64,000 nucleotides of DNA from positions 152,810,060 to 152,874,059 of the forward strand of contig CM037586.1 in NCBI GenBank assembly GCA_021018995.1, in the 5' to 3' direction. Shown here piece by piece: positions 32,060 through 43,859 of this stretch. Below the pieces are notes generated by a model. It had not been told where the DNA came from. It made no database searches and worked only from the letters and a program-made list of their open reading frames with translations. Position 1 is the stretch's first letter. Each line of letters starts with the position of its first letter. Position numbers and translations under genes: made by a program. Source of the stretch: Chloranthus sessilifolius (Eukaryota; Streptophyta; Magnoliopsida; Chloranthales; Chloranthaceae).

Positions 32060-32180
32060 CTAAAGACCCATTAAGTAATTAAAGACTCATTAAGTAACTA
32101 AAGACCCATTAAGTAATAAAAGACCCAATAACTAATTAAAGACCCATTAAGTAATTAAAAACCCATTAAGTAATTAAAGG
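32060..32180. repeat. ~19-bp tandem repeat (AAAGACCCATTAAGTAATT)
   Basis: Six to seven diverged copies in a row, followed to ~32405 by a ~50-bp repeat built on TTCTAAATAGAATTAGAT and AATAGGAAACCTTAAAG. Confidence 0.9.
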
Positions 32181-32804
32181 CCCATAGAATCACTTAAGAC
32201 CCACGTAGGAAATTCTAAATAGAATTAGATCTTAAATAGGAAACTTTAAAATATTCTAAATAGAGTTAGATATTAAATAGGAAACCTTAAAGCATTCTAA
32301 ATAGAATTAGATCTTAAATGGGAAACTTTAAAGTATTCTATTAAATAGGAAACCTTAAAGCATTCTAAATAGAATTAAAAATAAAATAGGAAATCATAAA
32401 GTATTATAAATATAGAGATTAAATTACAAAATTTTATATAACTCTTATTACCTAATAACCTTAGAGAGAAAAAGAGAGAAAATTCTAGCGGAGAATTAGA
32501 GGAAGAACTCTAGAGTTTTGGTTTGAAGGCTTAGAAGAACGCAAGAGGAGCCTACGTCGCGACCGATTTTCGGATTAGTGCTTCGGATTGGATCAAGGGA
32601 GAGAAGTTATATAAATATTTTACGTGAAGACTAGAGGAATGGAAAAATCATGTTGAGATTAATCGGAAACGTAGATAACACAAAATAAAATAAAAATTAG
32701 AGTTTATTTCATTTAATGAATATCCTTCATATTAGATTGATAAATTTTTATGCTTAATCACGGGTTTTCGAAGGTACACGGGGTTTTGTGATTGATCACG
32801 AAAA

Positions 32805-33110
32805 TCTGCGTAATCCGTAATCCGCAAAATCCGTAAGTCGCTTGGGATCCGTAATCTGCTTAGAATCCAAAATCGTTGGAATCCGTAATCTGCCCGTAAT
32901 CCGTAATCTGCTCGTAATCCGTAATCCGTAACTGCTTGGAATCCGTAATCCGCCCGTAATCCAAAATCGCTCAAAATCCGTAACTGCTCAAAATCTAGAA
33001 TCGCTCGTAATCCGTAATCTATCCAGAATCCAGAATCTGTTTGAAATCTAGAATCTGTCCAAAATCCAGAATTTGTTAGAATTTTCAGAATTTGTCTAGA
33101 ATGCAAGCAA
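32805..33110. repeat. AATCCGTAATC word array in the solo LTR
   Basis: About 20 copies of short units such as AATCCGTAATCTGC, AATCCAAAATCG and AATCCAGAATCTG with variable spacing. The minus-strand ORF over it, with repeated LRADYGL, is an artefact of the repeat. Confidence 0.92.
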
Positions 33111-33117
33111 TGAATTT

Positions 33118-34054
33118 CTATTCAAATATTGTCTATGTTTAATCATCATGCTTAAATGTTTATTTATGTTTATTATTTTATTGCTTAGAATCCATGCAAG
33201 CTAAGATGTTTGATTTACACAATATGAAACAAGTAGGAATCGATAGAGATTACATATTTATGATGTGTTAAGCTTAAACAAGTGAAAAAGTTATTGCATG
33301 ATCGATTGATTTCCAGTTTTTCCATGCATGTACATTCATGGCATTCATAAAAGTGAAAAGATACGTTTACGACATGACACATGAAAACAAAATATTTCTA
33401 TGATTATGATAGAATTCCTATGGGCTTATGCTAGAGGAATTAACATGAATAAGAATGACAAGTAATAAAAGTTATGCATTCATGCATTAATAATAAGACT
33501 GAAGAGATGGAGAAGGTCTATAATTTTAAGCTTACTACTTAACTGAAAAGAAGTTATGTGAAAGTTAACGTAGATACTAATCTCTATCTATTCAAATATT
33601 GTCTATGTTTAATCATCATGCTTAAATGTTTATTTATGTTCATCATTATTTTATTGCTTAGAATCCATGCAAGCTAAGATGTTTGATTTACACAATATAA
33701 AACAAGTAGGAATCGATAGAGATTACATATTTATGATGTGTTAAGCTTAAACAAGTGAAAAAGTTATTGCATGATCGATTGATTTTCAGTTTTTCTATGC
33801 ATGTACATTCATGGCATTCATAAAAGTTAAAAGATACGTTTACGACATGACACATGAAAACAAAATATTTCTATGATTATGATAGAATTCCTATGGGCTT
33901 ATGCTAGAGGAATTAACATGAATAAGAAAGACAAGTAATAAAAGTTATGCATTCATGCATTAATGATAAGACTGAAGAGATGGAGAATCTTTAATTTTAA
34001 GCTTACTATTTAACTGAAAAGAAGTTATGTGAAAGTTAACGTAGATACTAATCG
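33118..34054. repeat. Tandem duplication of ~470 bp inside the solo LTR
   Basis: 33118-33584 and 33588-34054 are direct copies (both begin ATTCAAATATTGTCTATG and end GTAGATACTAATC) with only a few differences. Confidence 0.93.
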
Positions 34055-34825
34055 AAGGATCAGAGAAGATTAGGATAATGATTAAGAAAGAGACAACCAT
34101 GTCCATTATGTATGCCGATTCATAAGTATTAAATGTACAATTAAAAATAGCCACACATGAAATTAGGGTAGAGACCCAAGTCATAATGTTTATTTAGATT
34201 TAATGCTATGTTTCAGTTTCATTCTATTGTTTTACTTATTCTTTATGTCACATGTTATATCTCTGCTATTGTTTGATTTTTATGAGATGATTTGATTTAT
34301 GGACCTTTTCTATTAGCTTCATCATGTCTGGTCCATACCAGTTTACTTGGTAAACTGACCCATTGTTTGGGATTCCAGGGAGTACAGCTATACATGGAGA
34401 GGATAAAGTAGATGCATCAATGATTGATGGAAATCCAGATTTGAGCGAAGAAGGATTTGAAGTTTAATTTATAGGTTTTTCTTCATGCATTAGGAAAGAT
34501 CTTAAGATGTTTAATTCATATTATTTTTATGAACAAGTTCATGTTAATGATGGATTATGCTTGATTTCAGTTTTATTTAATTTAAGGAGTAAGCATACAA
34601 TATGGTATAATAGGTTATTATCTCATGATTTAGTATTGTTCTCATGATGATATTAAAAAAAAAGAAAATTTATGCGTGCACTTTTAATAGTTATTTTTCC
34701 GTTGCGTTTATATGCGGATCTTTATGGAATAATTGATTTATATAAGATCATGGAGATGTAATGTAGTGTGATGTCTCCAAGTGAGCGCATTGATCCGATG
34801 TGTGAATTGGGGACGTCACATTTGG

Positions 34826-35033
34826 CTCGAGAGAAATGCCCGTATTTTCGGTCAGAAACGCCAGCCGATCGGGATGGTCCCGAGTCAGCCCGTGACTTAA
34901 TGTACCTATGGGTGGTGTTGGACAAGGAGGGGGCTAGGGGGGATGCCCTCTACTAGGACCTTCCTTTTGTACTCGGCCAGCTTCTCGCTACTTCTTTTTT
35001 TAATAGATTGCGCCTTTACCGATCAAAAAAAAA
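34826..35033 (+). pseudogene. L1-type LINE, segment 3 and poly(A) tail
   Basis: Resumes with a stretch reading RNARIFG, the end of the plant L1 zf-RVT region (CERNRRIFE in the antisense copy). It runs through a 3' UTR ending TTTAATAGATTGCGCC and an A-rich tail at about 35022-35033. The LINE therefore spans 22.9-35.0 kb with two LTR insertions. Confidence 0.82.
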
Positions 35034-35035
35034 AA

Positions 35036-35522
35036 CTAGTAGATAATAGCCTCTATCTTGTGGGCTCTCATATATTATGTCCAAAGGACCATCAAATTTT
35101 GAGGAGCTTTCTTCAAAAACTGCATGCATTAGAAAAAATGAAACTTTGATTGCAAATGTGAAAGTTTTCTATGAATGTTGATCCTAGGAATTCTATGTAT
35201 AATTTATCAAGACCACCGAACTGGTTCACAGAGACTTGCCAGTGGGTAGTTTTAGCCCTCACGAAAAATGAAAAGGCAGCACAGATGATCATGTAAACCC
35301 TCTATAGAGGTCGCACGAGCAAGTCCCTTCACAACAAGTATGATTCAAATGTTTCTCGGAATGGAGTTGATCACATTAGTGGGATAGAAAAGACGAGTGA
35401 GCTTTAGGTAGATGATGACTCTTAGTATGACAACGGGAAATTTAAGAAATTTGTTAAACCCATGTGGGAAGAAGTTGAAGATGTTGAGGAAGCTGAAAAC
35501 GTCGATTATGCTCAGACAAGAG

Positions 35523-35582
<60 letters not shown>

Positions 35583-36235
35583 TGTGTGAGAGAGAAAGAA
35601 TACTTTTAACATCACCCTAAGAAGAGAGTTTTCAAAGTCGCCTCAGGAAAGTTGGTTGGGTTCATGGTAAGCAAGCATGGAATAGATATCAATCCAGTCA
35701 AAGTCAAAGCAATTTGGACATGCCACCACCAATTGTCATCAAAGAACTGAAAGGCCTCATCGAAAGGCTTCAAATTATTCGCCAGAGCACCTCTCAACAT
35801 TCAGATCGATGTGAACCCTTCTACAAGTAGCTTTCCTGAGATGAGATTGAGTGTTGAATGCAAGAAAAGGAGACAATTGGAAATTGATCACTCTCATGTG
35901 AAGGAATCAATATTAAGAAGAATGAGCATGAAATTGATTGTCAACCTTGAACACAGGTTCCATCTAAGAGGTATGTATATGACCAATCCAAAAACCCGAC
36001 CCGATAAAGCGCCCCTAGTTTCCATGATATTATACATAAAGCATCAGGCATATACCTTTGACCCATCCTATCAGGTCATGCATATGCAGTTTTTTTGTTG
36101 GGCGTCCAAAATTTTGGCCCGACCTGACCCGTTGACAGCCCTAATAGTGGCCCTTATAACACCATTGTGATCCCCTTTTCTTAAGTTCCTCCATGATAAT
36201 ACCCTCTCTTTTCCTTACTCACTGAAAAAAAAAAA
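35036..36235. other. Mixed relics: Gypsy RT fragment, TA repeat, MITE end
   Basis: 35529-35580 is a TA microsatellite. 35620-35800 (+) reads VASGKLVGFMVSKHGIDI and NPVKVKAIW, the LGF-type motif region of a Gypsy reverse transcriptase (Tat/Ogre- or Athila-like), a decayed fossil. 35980-36150 has CCCGACCCG and GGCCCGACCTGACCC words and ends GTTGACAGCCCTAAT, one end of a common plant MITE type; its partner end was not found. The rest is unassigned. Confidence 0.5.
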
Positions 36236-36935
36236 GTACAAATGACCATCCGGGCCCGGATCCTCACTAGGGATCAACTCAGTAAATGTGGCTTCGAAGC
36301 TAATAGATTTCTCCTCTGCATGAAGGGTAGCGAATCTGCTTCTCATATGCTGATCCATTGTAGTTTCTCTGTGAATGTGTGAGGATCCGTTCTCTCCAGG
36401 TTTGGAATCCTTTGGGAATTCCCGGAATCTATTGATTTGCTGCTTCAACAATGGGAGGGTGGAGGGTGGAGTGCCCTGTGATAATGGGATCACACAGATC
36501 TAGGCCATCACTCCTTTTGTTGTTTTGTGGGCCATTTAGTTGGAGAGGAATAATAGGGTTTCAACGCCAAGCCAGACCTACCTCCCTGGTTATCAACTCC
36601 GTCAAAGACTCCCTTCTTAATTGGACGACGATGACCCACGACCAACTTTTGCAAGACCACTCAGATTTCTTTCACTGCTTGGAGTTACTTCCGTAGCCTC
36701 CCCGTTGGAACCTATGCCTACGCCTATCCCTCTCACAACCTGCCCACACCACCCCTTCCCCCTTCAATGGTGTTAAGGGTCTTCCCGTTGTTCAGGGGCG
36801 AAATTTTCTGAGGGGTCTCCCTTTCTTTTATATCTTTTCAGTAGTTTCTCAGTACCGCTAAGGTATGTGTATTTTCTTCTTTCTTCGTTTCTAATATATT
36901 TTGCTTTACTGATTAATAAAAAAAAGATGAAAAAA
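36236..36935 (+). pseudogene. 5'-truncated L1-type LINE tail
   Basis: Begins in the zf-RVT region (MTIRARILTRDQLSKCGFEA, then FLLCMKGSESASHMLIHCSF, with Cys/His spacing of the domain). It continues to LERNNRV and PTSLVINSVKDSLLNW and ends in a 3' UTR with an A-rich tail at about 36917-36945. Frame changes interrupt it, for example near 36380. Confidence 0.8.
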
Positions 36936-37036
36936 AACGCATCTAAAACCATAAATGGTATTTTTAGCCATATATATTTTGATGGTTGATAGGCAAGAGA
37001 GTGCTTGTTTGGTTGACTAGAACGTTAAACAAGATA

Positions 37037-40000
37037 TTTTTTTTTTTTATCAATAATAAGGATTATATAAAAAAACCAGCAAGGCGCTGAAACCGTATAC
37101 AATCACCACAATCAAAAAAACAGCAGTCATGCACAAACAGCAAGGACTGCGAAAAAAAACCCCTAAGAGTCCCAAAAAATCCCCTACAAGTCCCCTCGGG
37201 CTGCCCTCCTTAACCTGGGTCCCACCGGAAGCTAGATCTGTTATTCCCATTCCCTCCACTCATTCCCCATAGCGTGACAAGATCCGAAACCGCCCTAAGA
37301 ACCAAGCCAACAGGTTTGGACTTGTCTTCGAAAATTCTGCGGTTCCTCTCACACCATAAGCACCACAGCACCGCAAACATCGCGGCCCTCCATGCCTCCC
37401 TATCCCCTTCTTTCACTGTCGCCGCTACCCAGCTGATCAAGAGCGAGTAAGGAGACCGAGGCATCGTCCATGCCAGACCGAAAGCTTTAAGAATGCCTCC
37501 CCACACCTCATGAGCGGCACGGCAATGAAGTAACAGATGTGCCGCGGACTCTTCCCCATCCGAGCACATAACACATGCCGTGGAGACGTCCTTCCCCCTA
37601 CGAATCAACTGGTCCCTAGTAAGAATTTTCTCCTCACACACCGTCCAAACGAAGAACCTGATCTTCAGCGGAATAGGTTCCTTCCACAACCATCTACCAT
37701 CGAACCTGTTGAGCGGCCGACGCGAATACCACCGGTATAGATCTTTGACGCTAAACTCCCTCTTTCGATTGAAGTCCCACAACCGTTGATCAGTCCTTAA
37801 ATTGTTCCTCTGTACTGCAAAAAGCACATTCAGCAAGTCCACATAACTCCCCACCTCACTATCCCTGAGACGCCTTCTAATAATAATCTCCCAAACAATC
37901 CTATCGTTGGTGAAGGAAACGAACTCATCAATCCTACCACTCGGGTTGGGGGAGAGGGCGTAGATTGGCGGGAACAAAAACCTAAGCGGACCCCCATCCA
38001 ACCATGGGTCTTCCCAAAACCGAATGCGAGACCCGCATCCCCAGCTGAATCTAACCCCTTTAGCCATAACCTCCCAAGTATGAGAGATGTCTCTCCACCA
38101 CGGCAAGACAGACCTCTGGGTAGACAAACCAATCCCCCAACTTCCCGACGACAAACCATATTTATTGCGCAGAACCAGCCACCACAAACTGCCCCTCTCC
38201 TCCTCCCTTCTCGCTCTCCAAATCCACTTTCCGAGCAACGCCAAATTGCTTCGCTTGATACTCCGAATACCCAGCCCCCCATAAGCGAAAGGCAGCTGGC
38301 AAGTGTCCCAATTTACAAGGTGGTATCGTCTGTCCTGACCTGCCCCTTCCTATAAAAAGGCCCGTTGAATACATTCCAATCGATCAATAATAGAAGCGGG
38401 ACACCTAAACATCGACAAGAAGAAAATGGGGATCGCCGAAAGCACCGCTTTGATCAATACCAATCTACCCCCACTACTCAGCAGCCTACCTTTCTAAGAC
38501 GACAATCTCTGCTCGAATTTCTGCACCACCGGAAGCCAATCACGGGTCGTGAGCCTTCTGAAACCAAGAGGCAATCCCAGATATCTGATGGGCAGCCCCT
38601 CAATGCGGCACCCAATCGAAACAGCCATGGATACCAGCATCTCCTCCACCCTAATTCCCGATACCGAAGACTTAAGGAGGTTAACCCGTTGGCCCGACAC
38701 CGCCTCGCAGACCGAGAGAACATCAGCCATAGCACAGATCTCTGACGTCCCAGCCTTCCCAAATAGGAACGTATCGTCCGCGTACTGAAGGTGCGTAATA
38801 CATCTCCCCTGCTGTCCTACTCTGATGCCACTGAGCAGACCCAAAGTCCTAGCTCGGTCAATTAACCCAGATAACGCCTCCCCCACCATATTAAAAAAGA
38901 AGGGGGATAGAGGATCACCCTGCCTGAGGCCCTTGGGGCTTTTAAAGTACCCCACCGCAGTCCCATTAATCAACACCGAGAACCAGGGGGAAGAAAAACA
39001 CCCGTGCATCCACTTTCTCCAAGTAGCTCCAAACCCCAACCTTCCCATCATATAATCTAAGTTCTCCCAGTTGACCCGATCATAAGCCTTCTCCATATCC
39101 ACCTTCCAGACCACAGCCGGAATATGAAGATCATAGGCCGAATGGATGGTCTCATTCGCAACAGCGACAAGGTCCAGGAGCTGCCTACCACGGACGAACG
39201 CCCCTTGATTACCCGTAATGATGGTGGCCATGACCCACTTTAACCTGTTGGCCAAGACCTTCGCAATGATCTAGTAGACACTGTTAATCAGACTGATCGG
39301 ACGGTAGTCGGAGATGTCCTCAGCCTCGTGCGACTTGGGAATGAGGGTAATAAAGGTAGAGTTTAGTGCTCTCCCGATATACCCTGTGGAGTGGAACTCA
39401 TGGAAAACCTCCATCAGGTCCGCTTTAAGACTCTCCCAGAACACGCGGTAGAACTCCATGGTAAACCCATCCAACCCCGGCGATTTATTACTGCCACCAA
39501 ATCTGATCGCAGTCCACACTTCATCCTCCGTAAAGGAAGCCTCCAACCCCCTACTAGTCTCGTCCGAAATGGAAGAGAAATGCAGGTCATCCAAAGCCGG
39601 TCTCAGGAGACCCTCATCAGTGTATAGACGGTGGTAAAAATCGACGATATTATCTCGCACTTCTTCGTGCCCCGCATACGCCACCCCATCGACAATGATA
39701 ATCCCTAAAAACTTCGCTTTATTATGGGCATTAGCGACAGCATGGAAAAACTTCGTGTTCGCATCCCCTTCTTTGAACCAGCGAGCTTTCGCTTTCTGTC
39801 CCCACATGAGTTCTTCAGCCCTACATGTCTCCTTGAAGTTTGCCTTTACTTGCGTACTAGTCACCCTCTCATCCGCAGAAAGGTCCCTGATTTCCTCCAA
39901 ATTATCTAAGGCTTCCATTTTGGCGAGCAAAGCCTCCTTTTTAACTTGTACCTTACCATACGCCTCTCTATTCCAAATCTTAATTCTTTCCTTAGACCGG

Positions 40001-41000
40001 CGCAGCTTATTCATGAAACGATAGGCAGCCGTCCCATTCGACACCGGTTCCGCCCACCACCCCCGAACCTTTTCCCGAAAAGCATCGTCCAATAACCACA
40101 TATTTTTTAAACGAAAAGGAGCCGGTCCCCTACCCTTGGACTCGCACGTAAGCACAATAGGCCGATGATCGGAGATAGCACGAGCATGGGCTTCCAAACG
40201 AGCTCCCGGAAAAAGATCAAGCCACTCGTTAGTGCAGAGAAATTGCCAACCAAGCGCGGCACCTCCTCGCAAACTAGACCACGTGAACTCCGCCCCAAAG
40301 AACGGGATGTCAATCAACCCTCATCGCAATGAAAGAATTGAAGTCCCGCATAACCAGAACATTTGTCGGCCCACCCCGTTTCTCAAAATCCCATCGGATC
40401 GCGTTGAAATCCCCAGCCAAGCATAGAGGATACTCCCATCTAGCAGCCAACGCGTTCAACTCAAACCAGAAATCCCCTTTCTCTCGATCCGACGCCGGAC
40501 CATAAATTCCCGCAAAGCTCCAAACATTGTCGGACGCTTTGTCCCGTAGCACCACAGAGACCGAGAAAGCTCCCAACTCCTCATCAATCTTGTCAAACAT
40601 AACCGATGACCATGCCACCAAAATACCTCCTCATGCGCCGATCGAGTCGACACTGATCCAGTCCCAGCTGCCCCCTCCCAAAATTGAAGCAACCTTCCTT
40701 CCATCACAGCAACCCCACTTGGTTTCTTGAAGAGTAACCACAACAGGTTTGAAAGACTTGATCGCTTGCTGAACCCCTGACCGTTTCCCCTGATCACTAG
40801 TGCCTCCAACATTCCAAGATAACATCTTCATAATCGACCAGTGTAAATCCCGCCCATAGATAGCTACCCGTCAATAGCCCCCCTCTCTTCTCCCATCTGA
40901 CATTCCCCACTGCAGCCGTGCGAGCTCCCGCGATCCACCCCATCGTTTCCGCTTACTCAACTGACGGCACGTGATGACCAAGCCGAACACCTTCCGTAGC
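37037..41000 (-). mobile_element. Long L1-type LINE (minus strand), ORF2 nearly complete
   Basis: A poly(T) run at about 37038-37050 is the tail of a minus-strand LINE. From 40831 leftward lie the endonuclease (MKMLSWNVGGTSDQGKRSG; LQETKWG; then AGDFNAIRWDFE; then ISDHRPIVL near 40165), a long linker, reverse transcriptase and zf-RVT. The ORF1 (nucleic-acid-binding) protein upstream is not seen, so the copy is probably 5'-truncated within ~400 bp of 40831; the right boundary is approximate. Target duplications were not identified. Confidence 0.88.
37210..40831 (-). pseudogene. LINE ORF2: endonuclease, reverse transcriptase, zf-RVT
   Basis: Drives target-primed reverse transcription of the LINE. 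The apurinic-type endonuclease covers 40831-40110. The RT region includes NKSPGLDGFTMEFYRVFW (~39460), SDYRPISLINSVY (39310-39274), KVDMEKAYDRVNWENLDY (~39110), GLRQGDPLSPFFF (~38930) and the catalytic LQYADDTFLFG (~38785). The zf-RVT region (CVMCSDGEESAAHLLLHC) lies at about 37580-37500, with MFAVLWCLWCERNRRIFE near 37350. Breaks: a TAG where KIIAKVLA should start (39271-39273), a stop after QRLSS (38494), a stop and frame change near 38355-38250, and frame changes near 40630 and 40315. Only about six defects in ~3.6 kb makes it the best-preserved LINE here. Confidence 0.92.
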
Positions 41001-41557
41001 TCCGCTTGGGATCCCTTAAATGTCATTCCGAGGTTTCAGCCAACCTCGATAAGCCTATCAATTTCCACCACCATTCCAGGGTCTACACCGTGTCGGAAGT
41101 TGGAATGATCCATAATCGATCGCATCTGCAAATTGTCAACTTCAATCTCCATTTTAGGCTCCCCCCCCCCCCTAAGCATCAATGCGGTCCCAGCAACTCC
41201 TGCGAAGTCCTCAGCATGAACAAGGAAGTCCTCTCCGGGGATAGGGCGGGCCTACAAAAATTCCTCCGGCTCGCAGATGCAATTCCTCCCCTGCCTTAAT
41301 GTCCCCGTGCAAGAAAAATTCCCGAAGAACAAAGAAATAGCAATATGGACCATTTTTATAATAAAAAAATAAAAAAAAGGTGTGTGTGTGTGGTGTTTTT
41401 TTCGTTGGGGAGGGGAGGGAGGTGTTCTCCAAAAGAGCTAGTATAGAGAGATTGACTTGATCATCAACGCAGGGCATTGTGTCATGTGGACTTTGAGACA
41501 TGCACAAATCTCCATGTTCTTTAAGTCTGTTTAAGTGTCAAGTCCATGCAGCACAGG
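41001..41557. other. Non-coding, with poly(C) and GT-rich tracts
   Basis: A C12-13 run lies at 41161-41173 and (TG)n at about 41380-41392. No gene recognised; the first ~200 bp may belong to the 5' side of the antisense LINE. Confidence 0.5.
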
Positions 41558-42449
41558 TGACGGGGAATGTCAAGATCGAACAGCAACGAGAGGAAAAACA
41601 CAAAGTTCTGGAGTGACATATTTCGATCGATCGAATCACATACTCGATCGATCGAAATCCTGCAGCAAATTATTGATATGTTTTTCAATCGATCGAGTTT
41701 CACTTTCGATCGATCAAAATCGCGTCGAGTTGTTTTAAAGTTCTAATTTCGAAATTAAGTTTTAGGGGCTTATTCGTCTTTTACTTAGTACGTGTTTTAG
41801 GGTTTTCTTTTATTGTAAGACCTCCTATATAAGGTCCTTAAGCTAAACAATGTAATTAGTTGATTGATTATTGAATGAGAGCTTTTGCTTTGTGAAAAGA
41901 GAGTCTTCTTCCCCGTGATGGGTTTGGTGTGAGACCAAGGGAGTGATTCCCATATATCTTGCTATTCTTTATCTTCAATTTGCGTGATCTCTTATATTTG
42001 CTATCTCGCGATCTGTGTTTGCTTTTTTAAACCTTAGCCTAATTGTTTCCTTGCGATCCCAAAACCTAAACCTTTTGAATTCCTAACCAAACAAATCCAA
42101 TACCCTTTTCCAAACCATAAACCAATCCGAGAACCATAAGCCTTTTACAAACCGTAAATCCCTTTCACAACCCAATTTAGAATCCGTGAATCTACATCGG
42201 ACTGAAGACGAGCGCCCAAGCCTGGAAAAGCCAGAGTCCTATCTCTAGGCCGATCTCGCCTCAACTCTAGACGTATTTGCACACCGGACTGGACCCAATC
42301 TGGATATCGTGTGATCTACCCATCAAAATTCTGCAAACCCTAAAAGTATCAAAAATAATTTTGCGATTAAACTTGAATTAATTTATTTAATTTCGGCAAA
42401 TCTACATTAAAATCATATTCACGCATTTTAGGGTCGTTGTCCCGCGTCA
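41558..42449 (+). mobile_element. Solo LTR (Gypsy, same family type as at 2.0 and 47.6 kb)
   Basis: 892 bp, TGACGGGGAATG...CCCGCGTCA, with a perfect 5-bp duplication ACAGG (41553-41557, 42450-42454). TATA box TATATAAG at 41826-41833. It shares the family phrases GATGGGTTTGGTGTGAG, GGAAAAGCCAGAGTCCTATC and ACGCATTTTAGGG with the Gypsy LTRs at 2013 and 47588. No coding sequence remains. Confidence 0.93.
41621..41718. repeat. TCGATCGATCGA palindromes at ~20-bp steps in the solo LTR U3
   Basis: Copies start at 41623, 41644, 41685 (TCAATCGATCGA) and 41706 (TCGATCGATCAA): steps of 21, 41 (2 x 20.5) and 21 bp. The position, between the LTR start and the TATA box, matches the array in the relic at 20351-20465. 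Confidence 0.94.
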
Positions 42450-42499
42450 ACAGGGCTCACACACTGTGTCCCAATAATTGTCTTTCTCACTCTATACTA

Positions 42500-43475
42500 G
42501 CTCTATCCAAAATTGTACCAACTATCAGGGCATTAAAGATTAACAACTGAAACCATTTTCTTATTAAGACAACTTATAGAAAAATTTAGGGAGAGGAGGA
42601 AAAGTGTATATGGTTTTTATTGCTTTCGACAAGAGCAATGATTAGATGCCGAAGAAAATAATTTGGTAAACTCTAGCAATGAAATACATTCCAAATGAAT
42701 ATTATCCAAGACATTTATAACAGAGAGATAACTTATGTCAAAATTGTGTGTGGAGATAATGTTTGGTTCCTAATTAGAGTGGGGTGCATCAAAGGTATGC
42801 TTTGACATTATCCACGACAAGTATCATGGAGTAATAATTATTGTAAGAACTATGCTTTGAGTCCTTACTTATTTGTATTGGTTATTTACGGAATGACAAC
42901 ATAAATACAAAATCAGGTCTCATGGTGTATGTTATTCATTGATGATGCGGTGCTAATTGGCAATATAAGAAAGGGAGCAAACAATATACTGAATGAAGAC
43001 GAAATATATGAAGTGCAAGTTTAGTGAACATAAAAGTAGGAAGGATGATTTTGGTCAAAATAGAAAACCATTTAGTACCACAATGTGGTAGATTTTAGTA
43101 TCTACTATACTCTACAACTAGGCAATGGGTTTGAAGAGTACAACTTAAATAGTGCAAGATGACAAAGTGAAGACAAGTAAATGGTATGTTGTCCAATGAA
43201 CAAGTGCATGTCGATTGAATGAAATTTTTTATAATGCGATGGTAAGACCTACATTATTGTAGGGTGTGGAGTGTTGAGTTACGACAAGAAGATAGAGTAC
43301 ACGTGGCTAGGATGTGCATACTAAGGAGAATGTGTGGAATGCCAAGAACAGATAAACACTAGGAATAAAGCATAAGCGGAACTATAAGGGTAGCTCCAAT
43401 AAAAGCGAAAATTAAGGAAAGCCATTTGAGATGGTTGGGCATGTCCATCAAAGATAAGCAACGGACCATATATGA
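42500..43475 (+). pseudogene. RTE-type LINE fragment A
   Basis: Reads NCTNYQGIK, then LLRQLIEKF-like and KVYMVFIAFDKS (RT motif before the catalytic region), ALSPYLFVLVIYGMT (~42865) and CMLFIDDAVLIG (~42930). It ends with the KLRKAI-RWLG stretch equivalent to LRWFGHVQRR of plant RTE elements (~43410-43450). Many stops and frame changes. Sequence resuming at about 43755 (REGKNQ-RLGG) is its 3' end, so the MITE-like DNA between is an insertion. Confidence 0.78.
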
Positions 43476-43752
43476 AGGATTATTATGATCAACATTGTCA
43501 AATGGAATATGCCATACTGTGCAATCAGCATGTGCCATGCACATATGCGATTGCAGAATCGCATATGCCATATCATGGAGCATTATGTCATCTCATACTG
43601 AACATGCAATGGCATAAGCACATAATTACAGCTTATGTCATCACATATTTTTTTATGCAATTGCATAAAGTGTCTTAATATATCATTTGCCATGTTATGA
43701 CCGAAATGGCATATGCAATCACATATAAGATCGCATAGGACAACAATGGCTA
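43476..43752. mobile_element. MITE-like insertion of GCATATGC words
   Basis: About 270 bp interrupting the RTE fragment. Words such as GCATATGCCAT, ATGCGATTGCAGAATCGCAT and ATGCAATTGCAT recur in both orientations. Candidate ends are CATTGTC (43493) and GACAACAATG (about 43740-43749). No clean target duplication could be fixed. Confidence 0.5.
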
Positions 43753-43859
43753 TTTACCAAGAGAAGGGAAAAACCAATAAAGGCTTGGAGGAAGAATTGC
43801 AAAGAAATATGAAGCATTGCAGTGTCAATAGCTTCTTGAAGAAACGGGTCTAATCTTCA

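Larger units (their letters stand above)
31823..34820 (+). mobile_element. Solo LTR of ~3 kb with internal tandem arrays
   Basis: TGTAACGACTG...GGGACGTCACA, flanked by the perfect 5-bp duplication TTTGG (31818-31822, 34821-34825). No internal region or second LTR remains, so it is a solo LTR left by LTR-LTR recombination. Its length suggests a large Gypsy family. Strand is assumed from the usual TG-to-CA reading and is not proved. It contains three short-unit arrays and a ~470-bp tandem duplication. Confidence 0.85.

Noticed and set aside
32732-33106. 124-residue minus-strand ORF with LRADYGL repeats
   Set aside because: Produced by the AATCCGTAATC word array inside a solo LTR; no protein features.
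37537-40730. Plus-strand ORFs rich in Pro and Arg
   Set aside because: Shadows of the minus-strand LINE ORF2, whose motifs are unmistakable.
37037-41340. Target-site duplication for the antisense LINE
   Set aside because: AACAAGATA left of the poly(T) and AACAAAGAAATA near 41322 are vaguely alike, but the match is too imperfect and the 5' end is not fixed.
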